Source: Liolophura sinensis | Lineage: Eukaryota; Mollusca; Polyplacophora; Chitonida; Chitonidae | Length of the DNA stretch: 64,000 nucleotides | Direction: 5' to 3' | NCBI RefSeq assembly: GCF_032854445.1 | Contig: NW_027018072.1 | Coordinates: forward strand, 1 to 64,000 | In this document: piece after piece, positions 27,943 through 39,325 of the stretch | How positions within the stretch are numbered: position 1 is the first letter of the stretch | Layout of the letters: the number at the start of each line of letters is the position of its first letter | The notes under the pieces: generated by a model | The model's database searches: none | Told to the model about the DNA's origin: nothing | The model's input: the letters and a program-made list of their open reading frames with translations, nothing else | Made by a program: the position numbers and the translations under genes

Positions 27943-29250
27943 CTAATCCGACGTATTTTGTGACGAGAAATCGAATGGTGCAATCCGCGTTGCTCTCCGA
28001 CCAATACTTTTGGCTGTAGCGACAATTGAATGATCATTGATGTCATAATCACGTGCCCAGCAACGGCTCTTACTCCATGGAAACCAGGGAAATTTGCAAT
28101 TTTTCAACAGCTGCCGATGCCTGGCTCAATTCCGCATCTTTTGGCACCTTACTGAAGTGGGTTAGTGTTCAGTTGTACTTTTTACAGCAGACTGTATCAA
28201 TTACCTTGTGTTTTTCACGTACAAATGGTCTGGTTTTTCTACACGTAGATAAAGACATTGAGATTGTCTTGCACTTAGAAGTAAGGCAATTGCTGGGTGA
28301 GTTAAATGGGCTGAGCCCAAAGATTTCAGGTCTTCTGGGCTACCGAAGGGCACATAACTTATAGTCAAAAGTTGAATATAGTAATTACCAGTCGCGATTG
28401 TACAGAGTACAGTATAGCCGATTTCAATTAAGAAAAAGACGAAGCAAAAATGCAAAAGTGGAAAAACTGTTCCAGTGCTACTGGTAAGAGGCTAATCCGA
28501 CGTATTTTGTGACGAGAAATCGAATGGTGCAAACCGCGTTGCTCTCCGACCAATACTTTTGGCTGTAGCGACAGATCAATGATCATTGATGTCATAATCA
28601 CGTGCCCAGCAACGGCTCTTACTCCATGGAAACCAGGGATATTTGCAATTTTTTAACAGCTGCCGATGCCTGGCCCAATTCCACATCTTTTGGCACCTTA
28701 TAAATGTGGGTCAGTGTTTAGTTGTACTTTTCACAGCAGACTGTATCAAGTACCTTGTGTTTTTTATGTACAAATGGTGTGGTTTTTCTACACGTAGATA
28801 AAGACATTGAGATTGTCTTGGACTTAGAAGTAAGACAATTGCTGGGTGAGTTGAATGGGCTTAGCCGATAGATTTGACGTCTTCTGGGCTACCGAAGGGC
28901 ACATAACTTATAGTCAAAAGTTGAATATAGTAATGACCAGTCGCGATTGTACAGAGTTCAGTGTAGCCGATTTCAATTAACAAAAAGACCAGGTAAAAAT
29001 GCAAAAGTGGAAAAACTGTTCCAGTGCTGCTGGTAAGACGCTAATCCGACGTATTTTGTGACGACAAATCGAATGGTGCAAACCGCGTTGCTCTCCGACC
29101 AATACTTTTGCCCGTAGTGACAATTGAATGATCATTTATGTCATAATCACGTGCCCAGCAACGGCTCTTACTCCATGGAAACCAGGGAAATTTGCAATTT
29201 TTCAACAGCTGCCGATGCCTGGCTCAATTCCGCATCTTTTGGCACCTTAT

Positions 29251-29553
29251 TCATGTGGGTCTGTGGTCAGTTGTACTTTTTACAGCAGACTGTATCAAGT
29301 ACCTTGTGTTTTTCACGTACAAATGGTGTGGTTTTTCTACACGTAGATAAAGACATTGAGATTGTCTTGGACTTAGAAGTAAGACAATTGCTGGGTGAGA
29401 TAAATGGGCTTGGCCCAAAGATTTGAGGTTCTCTGGGCTACCGAAGGGCACATAACTTATAGTCAAAAGTTGAATATAGTAATGACCAGTCGCGATTGTA
29501 CAGAGTACAGTGTAGCCGATTTCAATTAACAAAAAGACCAGGCAAAAATGCAA
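29251..29553 (-). other. Recurrent antisense 97-100-codon ORF, judged non-coding
   Basis: On the minus strand an ORF of 84-100 codons, starting near the A-tract cluster and ending near the hairpins, recurs in many units (for example 6190, 12790, 18277, 21572, 35849, 54386). It overlaps the sense ORF. Its N-terminus is hydrophobic (MHFCLVFLLIEIGYTVLC) but followed by no recognisable domain. Its length and start vary with class, and it is lost in units with other variants. I interpret it as chance openness multiplied by tandem repetition. Confidence 0.25.
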
Positions 29554-29696
29554 AAGTGGAAAAACTGTTCCAGTGCTACTAGTAAGAGCCTAATCCGACG
29601 TATTTTGTGACGAGAAATCGAATGGTGCAATCCGCGTTGCTCTCCGACCAATACTTTTGGCTGTAGCGACAATTGAATGATCATTTATGTCATAAT

Positions 29697-29702
29697 CACG
29701 TG
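29697..29702. promoter_or_regulatory. CACGTG hexamer (E-box/G-box type), one per monomer
   Basis: The palindrome CACGTG lies six bases after the anchor in almost every unit. I find it altered in eight: 4971, 7169, 22001, 23099, 25846, 50427, 50976 and 55364. CACGTG is the core site of many bHLH and some bZIP factors in animals, fungi and plants. Binding here is inference only; the hexamer could simply be inherited and homogenised. Confidence 0.4.
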
Positions 29703-29821
29703 CCCAGCAACGGCTCTTACTCCATGGAAACCAGGGAAATTTGCAATTTTTCAACAGCTGCCGATGCCTGGCTCAATTCCGCATCTTTTGGCACCTTACT
29801 GAAGTGGGTTAGTGTTCAGTT

Positions 29822-29851
29822 GTACTTTTTACAGCAGACTGTATCAAGTAC
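29822..29851. repeat. 30-nt inverted repeat (hairpin/cruciform), one per monomer
   Basis: Outer arms GTACTT and AAGTAC (6 bp) enclose a TT/TC internal mismatch, inner arms TACAG and CTGTA (5 bp) and a CAGA loop. Many monomers have CACAG in the left inner arm, which loses one pair. Class B monomers (CAAGTAATTT) and the CAATTACC units (28201, 32594, 42963) lose outer pairs. Otherwise the element is present in essentially all units. It could extrude as a cruciform or fold in a transcript. Confidence 0.7.
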
Positions 29852-29874
29852 CTTGTGTTTTTCACGTACAAATG

Positions 29875-29891
29875 GTGTGGTTTTTCTACAC
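29875..29891. repeat. 17-nt hairpin with T5 loop
   Basis: Arms GTGTGG and CTACAC pair over six positions (one G-T wobble) around a TTTTT loop, 23 nt after the 30-nt hairpin. A common variant, GTCTGG, breaks the third pair. The TTTCGACACG variant (39155, 49525, 51721, 61610) also weakens it, so the structure is less constrained than the larger hairpin. Confidence 0.5.
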
Positions 29892-29953
29892 GTAGATAAA
29901 GACATTGAGATTGTCTTGCACTTAGAAGTAAGGCAATTGCTGGGTGAGTTAAA

Positions 29954-29966
29954 TGGGCTTAGCCCA
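29954..29966. repeat. 13-nt hairpin, present in a subset of classes
   Basis: TGGGC, loop TTA or TTG, then GCCCA. It is perfect in units with AGCCCAAAG or GGCCCAAAG and destroyed in units with AGCCGATAG or AGCCGAAAG. It marks monomer class rather than a universally kept element. Confidence 0.45.
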
Positions 29967-30078
29967 AAGATTTCAGGTCTTCTGGGCTACCGAAGGGCAC
30001 ATAACTTATAGTCAAAAGTTGAATATAGTAATGACCAGTCGCGATTGTACAGAGTACAGTATAGCCGATTTCAATTAA

Positions 30079-30113
30079 GAAAAAGACGAAGCAAAAATGC
30101 AAAAGTGGAAAAA
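30079..30113. other. A-tract cluster
   Basis: Four runs of four or five A lie about 8-13 bases apart after CAATTAA, spanning roughly three helical turns. Phased A-tracts bend DNA, a frequent property of satellites that position nucleosomes. Phasing here is irregular, so bending is only suggested. The 63-bp deletion at 38.88 kb removes most of it. Confidence 0.4.
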
Positions 30114-30221
30114 CTGTTCCAGTGCTACTAGTAAGAGGCTAATCCGACATATTTTGTGACGAGAAATCGAATGGTGCAAACCGCGTTGCTCTTCGACCAA
30201 TACTTTTGGCTGTAGCGACAG

Positions 30222-30237
30222 ATCAATGATCATTGAT
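30222..30237. repeat. 16-bp perfect palindrome at monomer junction
   Basis: ATCAATGATCATTGAT is its own reverse complement. It occurs in the subfamily written CGACAGATCAATG and replaces CAATTGAATGATCATTTATG, which keeps only the central AATGATCATT. I find 20 intact copies between 13752 and 54265 and one broken copy at about 27480. Confidence 0.8.
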
Positions 30238-31335
30238 GTCATAATCACGTGCCCAGCAACGGCTCTTACTCCATGGAAACCAGGGATATTTGCAATTTTT
30301 TAACAGCTGCCGATGCCTGGCCCATTTCTGCATCTTTTGGCACCTTATAAATGTGGGTCAGTGTTTAGTTGTACTTTTCACAGCAGACTGTATCAAGTAC
30401 CTTGTGTTTTTTATGTACAAATGGTGTGGTTTTTCTACACGTAGATAAAGACATTGAGATTGTCTTGGACTTAGAAGTAAGACAATTGCTGGGTGAGTTG
30501 AATGGGCTTAGCCGATAGATTTGACGTCTTCTGGGCTACCGAAGGGCACATAACTTATAGTCAAAAGTTGAATATAGTAATGACCAGTCGCGATTGTACA
30601 GAGTACAGTTTAGCCGGTTTCAATTAACAAAAGGACGAAGCAAAAATGCAAAAGTGGAAAAACTGTTCCAGTGCTACTAGTAAGAGGCTAATCCGACGTA
30701 TTTTGTGACGAGAAATCGAATGGTGCAAACCGCGTTGCTCTCCGACCAATACTTTTGCCTGTAGTGACAATTGAATGATCATTTATGTCATAATCACGTG
30801 CCCAGCAACGGCTCTTACTCCATGGAAACCAGAGAAATTTGCAATCTTTCAACAGCTGCCGATGCCTGGCTCAATTCCGCATCTTTTGGCACCTTATTCA
30901 TGTGGATCTGTGGTCAGTTGTACTTTTTACAGCAGACTGTATCAAGTACCTTGTGTTTTTCACGTACAAATGGTGTGGTTTTTCTACACGTAGATAAAGA
31001 CATTGAGATTGTCTTGCACTTAGAAGTAAGGCAATTGCTCGGTGAGTAAAATGGGCTTAGCCGAAAGATTTCAGGTCTTCTGGGCTACCGAAGGGCACAT
31101 AACTTATAGTCAAAAGTTGAATATAGTAATGACCAGTCGCGATTGTACAGAGTACAGTGGAGCCGATTTCAATTAACAAAAAGACCAGGCAAAAATGCAA
31201 AAGTGGAAAAACGGTTCCAGTGCTGCTGGTAAGAGGCTAATCCGACGTATTTTGTGACGAGAAATCGAATGGTGCAAACCGCGTTGCTCTCCGACCAATA
31301 CTTTTGGCTGTAGTGACAATTGAATGATAATTTAT

Positions 31336-31885
31336 GTCATAATCACGTGCCCAGCAACGGCCCTTACTCCATGGAAACCAGGGAAATTTGCAATTTTTCA
31401 ACAGCTGCCGATGCCTGGCTCAATTCAGCATCTTTTGGCACCTTACTGAAGTGGGTTAGTGTTCAGTTGTACTTTTTAACAGCAGACTGTATCAAGTACC
31501 TTGTGTTTTTCACGTACAAATGGTGTGGTTTTTCTACACGTAGATAAAGACATTGAGATTGTAATGCACTTAGAAGTAAGGCAATTGCTGGGTGAGTTGA
31601 ATGGGCTTAGCCGATAGATTTGACGTCTTCTGGGCTACCGAAGGGCACATAGCTTATAGTCAAAAGTTGAATATAGTAATGACCAGTCGCGATTGTACAG
31701 AGTACAGTGTAGCCGATTTCAATTAACAAAAAGACCAGGCAAAAATGCAAAAGTGGAAAAACTGTTCCAGTGCTACTAGTAAGAGCCTAATCCGATGTAT
31801 TTTGTGACGAGAAATCGAATGGTGCAATCCGCGTTGCTCTCCGACCAATACTTTTGGCTGTAGCGACAATTGAATGATCATTTAT
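31336..31885. repeat. 550-bp monomer with one-base insertion
   Basis: An extra A in CTTTTTAACAGCAG at about 31480 makes this unit 550 bp in a run of strict 549-bp units. The same insertion sits at 19391-19400 and 41841-41850, so the three copies descend from one mutant monomer. It also shifts the + strand reading frame. Confidence 0.85.
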
Positions 31886-32335
31886 GTCATAATCACGTGC
31901 GTAGCAACGGCTCTTACTCCATGGAAACCAAAGAAATTTGCAATTTTTAAACAGCTGCCGATGCCTGGCTCAATTCCGCATCTTTTGGCACCTTACTGAA
32001 GTGGGTTAGTGTTCAGTTGTACTTTTTACAGCAGACTGTATCAAGTACCTTGTTTTTTTCACGTACAAATGGTGTGGTTTTTCTACACGTAGATAAAAAC
32101 ATTGAGATTGTCTTGCACTTAGAAGTAAGGCAATTGCTGGGTGAGTTAAATGGGCTTAGCCCAAAGATTTGACGTCTTCTGGGCTACCGAAGGGCACATA
32201 ACTTATAGTCAAAAGTTGAATATAGTAATGACCAGTCGCGATTGTACAGAGTACAGTGTAGCCGATTTCAATTAACAAAAAGACGAAGCAAAAATGCAAA
32301 AGTGGAAAAACTGTTCCAGTGCTACTAGTAAGAGG

Positions 32336-35001
32336 CTAATCCGACGTATTTTGTGACGAGAAATCGAATGGTGCAATCCGCGTTGCTCTCCGACCAATAC
32401 TTTTGGCTGTAGCGACAATTGAATGATCATTGATGTCATAATCACGTGCCCAGCAACGGCTCTTACTCCATGGAAACCAGGGAAATTTGCAATTTTTCAA
32501 CAGCTGCCGATGCCTGGCTCAATTCCGCATCTTTTGGCACCTTACTGAAGTGGGTTAGTGTTCAGTTGTACTTTTTACAGCAGACTGTATCAATTACCTT
32601 GTGTTTTTTACGTACAAATGGTGTGGTTTTTCTACACGTAGATAAAGACATTGAGATTGTCTTGCACTTAGAAGTAAGGCAATTGCTGGGTGAGTTAAAT
32701 GGGCTGAGCCCAAAGATTTCAGGTCTTCTGGGCTACCGAAGGGCACATAACTTATAGTCAAAAGTTGAATATAGTAATTACCAGTCGCGATTGTACAGAG
32801 TACAGTATAGCCGATTTCAATTAAGAAAAAGACGAAGCAAAAATGCAAAAGTGGAAAAACTGTTCCAGTGCTACTAGTAAGAGGCTAATCCGACGTATTT
32901 TGTGACGAGAAATCGAATGGTGCAAACCGCGTTGCTCTCCGACCAATACTTTTGGCTGTAGCGACAGATCAATGATCATTGATGTCATAATCACGTGCCC
33001 AGCAACGGCTCTTACTCCATGGAAACCAGGGATATTTGCAATTTTTTAACAGCTGCCGATGCCTGGCCCAATTCCACATCTTTTGGCACCTTATAAATGT
33101 GGGTCAGTGTTTAGTTGTACTTTTTACAGCAGACTGTATCAAGTACCTTGTGTTTTTTATGTACAAATGGTGTGGTTTTTCTACACGTAGATAAAGACAT
33201 TGAGATTGTCTTGGACTTAGAAGTAAGACAATTGCTGGGTGAGTTGAATGGGCTTAGCCGATAGATTTGACGTCTTCTGGGCTACCGAAGGGCACATAAC
33301 TTATAGTCAAAAGTTGAATATAGTAATGACCAGTCGCGATTGTACAGAGTTCAGTGTAGCCGATTTCAATTAACAAAAAGACCAGGTAAAAATGCAAAAG
33401 TGGAAAAACTGTTCCAGTGCTGCTGGTAAGACGCTAATCCGACGTATTTTGTGACGACAAATCGAATGGTGCAAACCGCGTTGCTCTCCGACCAATACTT
33501 TTGCCCGTAGTGACAATTGAATGATCATTTATGTCATAATCACGTGCCCAGCAACGGCTCTTACTCCATGGAAACCAGGGAAATTTGCAATTTTTCAACA
33601 GCTGCCGATGCCTGGCTCAATTCCGCATCTTTTGGCACCTTATTCATGTGGGTCTGTGGTCAGTTGTACTTTTTACAGCAGACTGTATCAAGTACCTTGT
33701 GTTTTTCACGTACAAATGGTCTGGTTTTTCTACACGTAGATAAAGACATTGAGATTGTCTTGGACTTAGAAGTAAGACAATTGCTGGGTGAGATAAATGG
33801 GCTTGGCCCAAAGATTTGAGGTTCTCTGGGCTACCGAAGGGCACATAACTTATAGTCAAAAGTTGAATATAGTAATGACCAGTCGCGATTGTACAGAGTA
33901 CAGTGTAGCCGATTTCAATTAACAAAAAGACGAAGCAAAAATGCAAAAGTGGAAAAACTGTTCCAGTGCTACTAGTAAGAGCCTAATCCGACGTATTTTG
34001 TGACGAGAAATCGAATGGTGCAATCCGCGTTGCTCTCCGACCAATACTTTTGGCTGTAGCGACAATTGAATGATCATTTATGTCATAATCACGTGCCCAG
34101 CAACGGCTCTTACTCCATGGAAACCAGGGAAATTTGCAATTTTTCAACAGCTGCCGATGCCTGGCTCAATTCCGCATCTTTTGGCACCTTACTGAAGTGG
34201 GTTAGTGTTCAGTTGTACTTTTTACAGCAGACTGTATCAAGTACCTTGTGTTTTTCACGTACAAATGGTGTGGTTTTTCTACACGTAGATAAAGACATTG
34301 AGATTGTCTTGCACTTAGAAGTAAGGCAATTGCTGGGTGAGTTAAATGGGCTTAGCCCAAAGATTTCAGGTCTTCTGGGCTACCGAAGGGCACATAACTT
34401 ATAGTCAAAAGTTGAATATAGTAATGACCAGTCGCGATTGTACAGAGTACAGTATAGCCGATTTCAATTAAGAAAAAGACGAAGCAAAAATGCAAAAGTG
34501 GAAAAACTGTTCCAGTGCTACTAGTAAGAGGCTAATCCGACATATTTTGTGACGAGAAATCGAATGGTGCAAACCGCGTTGCTCTTCGACCAATACTTTT
34601 GGCTGTAGCGACAGATCAATGATCATTGATGTCATAATCACGTGCCCAGCAACGGCTCTTACTCCATGGAAACCAGGGATATTTGCAATTTTTTAACAGC
34701 TGCCGATGCCTGGCCCATTTCTGCATCTTTTGGCACCTTATAAATGTGGGTCAGTGTTTAGTTGTACTTTTCACAGCAGACTGTATCAAGTACCTTGTGT
34801 TTTTTATGTACAAATGGTGTGGTTTTTCTACACGTAGATAAAGACATTGAGATTGTCTTGGACTTAGAAGTAAGACAATTGCTGGGTGAGTTGAATGGGC
34901 TTAGCCGATAGATTTGACGTCTTCTGGGCTACCGAAGGGCACATAACTTATAGTCAAAAGTTGAATATAGTAATGACCAGTCGCGATTGTACAGAGTACA
35001 G
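32336..35001. repeat. Right copy of nested 8-monomer duplication
   Basis: Partner of 27943-30608. It lies wholly inside the first 10,369-bp unit and is therefore present again at about 42705-45370. Since the two 4,393-offset copies have diverged slightly while the 10,369-offset copies have not, this duplication is the older event. Confidence 0.75.
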
Positions 35002-38000
35002 TGTAGCCGATTTCAATTAACAAAAAGACCAGGTAAAAATGCAAAAGTGGAAAAACTGTTCCAGTGCTGCTGGTAAGAGGCTAATCCGACGTATTTTGTG
35101 ACGAGAAATCGAATGGTGCAAACCGCGTTGCTCTCCGACCAATACTTTTGGCTGTAGTGACAATTGAATGATCATTTATGTCATAATCACGTGCCCAGCA
35201 ACGGCTCTTACTCCATGGAAACCAGGGAAATTTGCAATTTTTCAACAGCTGCCGATGCCTGGCTCAATTCCGCATCTTTTGGCACCTTACTGAAGTGGGT
35301 CAGTGTTCAGTTGTACTTTTTACAGCAAACTGTATCAAGTACCTTGTGTTTTTCACGTACAAATGGTGTGGTTTTTCTACACGTAGATAAAGACATTAAG
35401 ATTGTCTTGGACTTAGAAGTAAGGCAATTGCTGGGTGAGTTAAATGGACTTAGCCGAAAGATTTGACGTCTTCTGGGCTACCGAAGGGCACATAACTTAT
35501 AGTCAAAAGTTGAATATAGTAATGACCAGTCGCGATTGTACAGAGTACAGTGTAGCCGATTTCAATTAACAAAAAGACCAGGTAAAAATGCAAAAGTGGA
35601 CAAACTGTTCCAGTGCTGCTGGTAAGAGGCTAATCCGACGTATTTTGTGACGAGAAATCGAATGGTGCAAACCGCGTTGCTCTCCGACCAATACTTTTGG
35701 CTGTAGCGACAGATCAATGATCATTGATGTCATAATCACGTGCCCAGCAACGGCTCTTACTCCATGGAAACCAGGGAAATTTGCAATTTTTCAACAGCTG
35801 CCGACGCCTGGCTCAATTCCGCATCTTTTGGCACCTTACTGAAGTGGGTCAGTGTTCAGTTGTACTTTTTACAGCAGACTGTATCAAGTACCTTGTGTTT
35901 TTCACGTACAAATGGTCTGGTTTTTCTACACGTAGATAAAGACATTGAGATTGTCTTGCACTTAGAAGTAAGACAATTGCTGGGTGAGTTAAATGGGCTT
36001 GGCCCAAAGATTTGACGTCTTCTGGGCTACCGAAGGGCACATAACTTATAGTCAAAAGTTGAATATAGTAATGACCAGTCGCGATTGTACAGAGTACAGT
36101 GTAGCCGATTTCAATTAACAAAAAGACCAGGTAAAAATGCAAAAGTGGAAAAACTGTTCCAGTGCTGCTGGTAAGAGGCTAATCCGACGTATTTTGTGAC
36201 GAGAAATCGAATGGTGCAATCCGCGTTGCTCTCCGACCAATACTTTTGGCTGTAGCGACAATTGAATGATCATTTATGTCATAATCACGTGCGTAGCAAC
36301 GGCTCTTACTCCATGGAAACCAGGGAAATTTGCAATTTTTCAACAGCTGCCGATGCCTGGCTCAATTCCGCATCTTTTGGCACCTTACTGAAGTGGGTTA
36401 GTGTTCAGTTGTACTTTTTACAGCAGACTGTATCAAGTACCTTGTTTTTTTCACGTACAAATGGTGTGGTTTTTCTACACGTAGATAAAGACATTGAGAT
36501 TGTCTTGCACTTAGAAGTAAGGCAATTGCTGGGTGAGTTGAATGGGCTTAGCCCAAAGATTTGACGTCTTCTGAGCTACCGAAGGGCACATAACTTATAG
36601 TCAAAAGTTGAATATAGTAATGACCAGTCGCGATTGTACAGAGTACAGTGTAGCCGATTTCAATTAACAAAAAGACGAAGCAAAAATGCAAAAGTGGAAA
36701 AACTGTTCCAGTGCTACTAGTAAGAGGCTAATCCGACGTATTTTGTGACGAGAAATCGAATGGTGCAAACCGCGTTGCTCTCCGACCAATACTTTTGGCT
36801 GTAGCGACAGATCAATGATCATTGATGTCATAATCACGTGCCCAGCAACGGCTCTTACTCCATGGAAACCAGGGATATTTGCAATTTTTTAACAGCTGCC
36901 GATGCCTGGCCCATTTCTGCATCTTTTGGCACCTTATAAATGTGGGTCAGTGTTTAGTTGTACTTTTCACAGCAGACTGTATCAAGTACCTTGTGTTTTT
37001 AATGTACAAATGGTGTGGTTTTTCTACACGTAGATAAAGACATTGAGATTGTCTTGCACTTAGAAGTAAGACAATTGCTGGGTGAGTTGAATGGGCTCAG
37101 CCGATAGATTTGACGTCTTCTGGGCTACCGAAGGGCACATAACTTATAGTCAAAAGTTGAATATAGTAATGACCAGTCGCGATTGTACAGAGTACAGTGT
37201 AGCCGATTTCAATTAACAAAAAGACCAGATAAAAATGCAAAAGTGGAAAAAATGTTCCAGTGCTGCTGGTAAGAGGCTAATCCGACGTATTTTGTGACGA
37301 GAAATCGAATGGTGCAAACCGCGTTGCTCTCCGACCAATACTTTTGGCTGTAGTGACAATTGAATGATAATTTATGTCATAATCACGTGCCCAGCAACGG
37401 CTCTTACTCCATGGAAACCAGGGAAATTTGCAATTTTTCAACAGCTGCCGATGCCTGGCTCAATTCCGCATCTTTTGGCACCTTACTGAAGTGGGTCAGT
37501 GTTCAGTTGTACTTTTTACAGCAGACTGTATCAAGTACCTTGTGGTTTTCACGTACAAATGCTGTGGTTTTTCTACACGTAGATAAAGACATTGAGATTG
37601 TCTTGCACTTAGAAGTAAGGCAATTGCTGGGTGAGTTGAATGGGCTTGGCCCAAAGATTTGACGTCTTCTGGGCTACCGAAGGGCACATAACTTATAGTC
37701 AAAAGTTGAATATAGTAATGACCAGTCGCGATTGTACAGAGTGCAGTGTAGCCGGTTTGAATTAACAAAAAGACCAGGTAAAAATGCAAAAGTGGAAAAA
37801 CTGTTCCAGTGCTGCTGGTAAGAGGCTAATCCGACGTATTTTGTGACGACAAATCGTATGGTGCAAACCGCGTTGCTCTCCGACCAATACTTTTGCCTGT
37901 AGTGACAATTGAATGATCATTTATGTCATAATCACGTGCCCAGCAACGGCTCTTACTCCATGGAAACCAGGGAAATTTGCAATTTTTCAACAGCTGCCGA

Positions 38001-38473
38001 TGCCTGGCTCAATTCCGCATCTTTTGGCACCTTATTCATGTGGGTCTGTGGTCAGTTGTACTTTTTACAGCAGACTGTATCAAGTACCTTGTGTTTTTCA
38101 CGTACAAATGGTGTGGTTTTTCTACACGTAGATAAAGACATTGAGATTGTCTTGCACTTAGAAGTAAGTCAATTGCTGGGTGAGTTCAATGGGCTTAGCC
38201 CAAAGATTTCAGGTCTTTTGGGCTACCGAAGGGCACATAACTTATAGTCAAAAGTTGAATATAGTAATGACCAGTCGCGATTGTACAGAGTACAGTGTAG
38301 CCGATTTCAATTAACAAAAAGACCAGGCAAAAATGCAAAAGTGGACAAACTGTACCAGTGCTGCTGGTAAGAGGCTAATCCGACGTATTTTGTGACGAGA
38401 AATCGAATGGTGCAATCCGCGTTCCTCTCCGACCAATACTTTTGGCTGTAGTGACAATTGAATGATCATTTAT

Positions 38474-38959
38474 GTCATAATCACGTGCCCAGCAACGGCT
38501 CTTACTCCATGGAAACCAGGGAAATTTGCAATTTTTCAACAGCTGCCGATGCCTGGCTCAATTCCGCATCTTTTGGCACCTTACTGAAGTGGGTTAGTGT
38601 TCAGTTGTACTTTTTACAGCAGACTGTATCAAGTACCTTGTGGTTTTCACGTACAAATGGTGTGGTTTTTCTACACGTAGATAAAGACATTAAGATTGTC
38701 TTGGACTTAGAAGTAAGGCAATTGCTGGGTGAGTTAAATGGGCTTAGCCCAAAGATTTGACGTCTTCTGGGCTACCGAAGGGCACATAACTTATAGTCAA
38801 AAGTTGAATATAGTAATGACCAGTCGCGATTGTACAGAGTACAGTTTAGCCGATTTCAATTAACAAAAAGCCGAGGCAAATGGAGAAATGGAATGGTGCA
38901 AACCGCGTTGCTCTCCGACCAATACTTTTGGCTGTAGCGACAGATCAATGATCATTGAT
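38474..38959. repeat. Deleted monomer, 486 bp
   Basis: A 63-bp deletion at 38880/38881 joins CCGAGGCAAA to TGGAGAAATGG. The lost segment would have held the A-tract cluster and the GTTCCAGTGCT to TTTTGTGACG region. An adjacent substitution (TCG to TGG at about 38890) accompanies it. The intact relative of this monomer is at 50427-50975, which keeps the private AAAAAGCCGAGGC mark. Confidence 0.9.
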
Positions 38960-39325
38960 GTCATAATCACGTGCCCAGCAACGGCTCTTACTCCATGGAA
39001 ACCAGGGATATTTGCAATTTTTTAACAGCTGCCGATGCCTGGCCCAATTCCACATCTTTTGGCACCTTATTCATGTGGGTCTGTGGTCAGTTGTACTTTT
39101 TACAGCAGACTGTATCAAGTACCTTGTGTTTTTCACGTACAAATGGTGTGGTTTTTCGACACGTAGATAAAGACATTGAGATTGTCTTGCACTTAGAAGT
39201 AAGGCAATTGCTGGGTGAGTTGAATGGGCTTAGCCGATAGATTTGACGTCTTCTGGGCTACCGAAGGGCACATAACTTATAGTCAAAAGTTGAATATAGT
39301 AATGACCAGTCGCGATTGTACAGAG

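Larger units (their letters stand above)
29673..30011 (+). other. Recurrent 112-codon ORF, judged non-coding
   Basis: This ORF starts at the ATG of TGAATGATC and reads through to CACATAACTTATAG. The same frame recurs in many monomers with ends at about 75, 92, 98, 100 or 112 codons. Identical 112-codon versions lie at 34066, 40042 and 44435. There is no signal peptide, known motif or family resemblance that I can recognise. Units with TTATAAATGTGG carry in-frame TAA and TAG in the middle, one-base insertions shift the frame, and class differences change amino acids freely. This is what an unselected repeat would give. A short peptide from a satellite transcript cannot be excluded. Confidence 0.3.
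29689..30237 (+). repeat. Reference 549-bp monomer used for motif positions
   Basis: A clean unit from the interior, running from GTCATAATC to the base before the next anchor. It carries, in order, the CACGTG hexamer (29697), NcoI and PvuII palindromes (CCATGG, CAGCTG), the 30-nt hairpin (29822), the 17-nt hairpin (29875), a GTGAGT (29944), a 13-nt hairpin (29954), TCGCGA, an A-tract cluster (30079-30113) and the 16-bp palindrome (30222). I see no convincing internal subrepeat, so the monomer does not look like a multimer of a shorter ancestor. Confidence 0.85.
27943..30608. repeat. Left copy of nested 8-monomer (4,393 bp) duplication
   Basis: This block aligns with 32336-35001 at a constant 4,393-bp offset, which is eight monomers plus the one-base insertion at 31.47 kb. 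About eight substitutions are visible, for example GGTCTGG against GGTGTGG and GACCAGGC against GACGAAGC. Shared rare marks include CAATTACCTTG, GTAATTACC, GAGTTCAGTG, GGTAAGACGC and GAGGTTCTCTGGG. Alignment stops at 30609 and 35002. Confidence 0.75.
28957..39325. repeat. 19-monomer HOR, copy 1 (10,369 bp)
   Basis: Offset matching at 10,369 bp starts just after 28956, where GAGTTCAG faces GAGTACAG at 39325. It continues without a visible mismatch in every stretch I compared. The unit length is 19 x 549, plus one base (insertion at 31.47 kb), minus 63 (deletion at 38.88 kb). Private marks shared with copy 2 include CATAGCTTATAG (31.65 kb), AAAAGGACG (30.63 kb), AATGCTGTGG (37.56 kb), CTGTACCAG (38.35 kb) and the 63-bp deletion. 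Confidence 0.9.

Noticed and set aside
29944-29949. Splice donor-like GTGAGT, and GGTAAGAGG near 30130
   Set aside because: Both match donor consensus but have no paired acceptor with a polypyrimidine tract in the unit. Six-base matches are expected by chance in 549 bp.
29689-30237. tRNA-derived or SINE-like Pol III unit
   Set aside because: The closest B-box-like string (AAATCGAATGG) misses the key terminal C and has no correctly placed A-box. Internal TTTTT runs would stop Pol III early.
29689-30237. CENP-B box
   Set aside because: I looked for TTCG....A..CGGG on both strands. The nearest string (reverse strand of CTACCGAAGGG) fails at the A and at the CGGG core.
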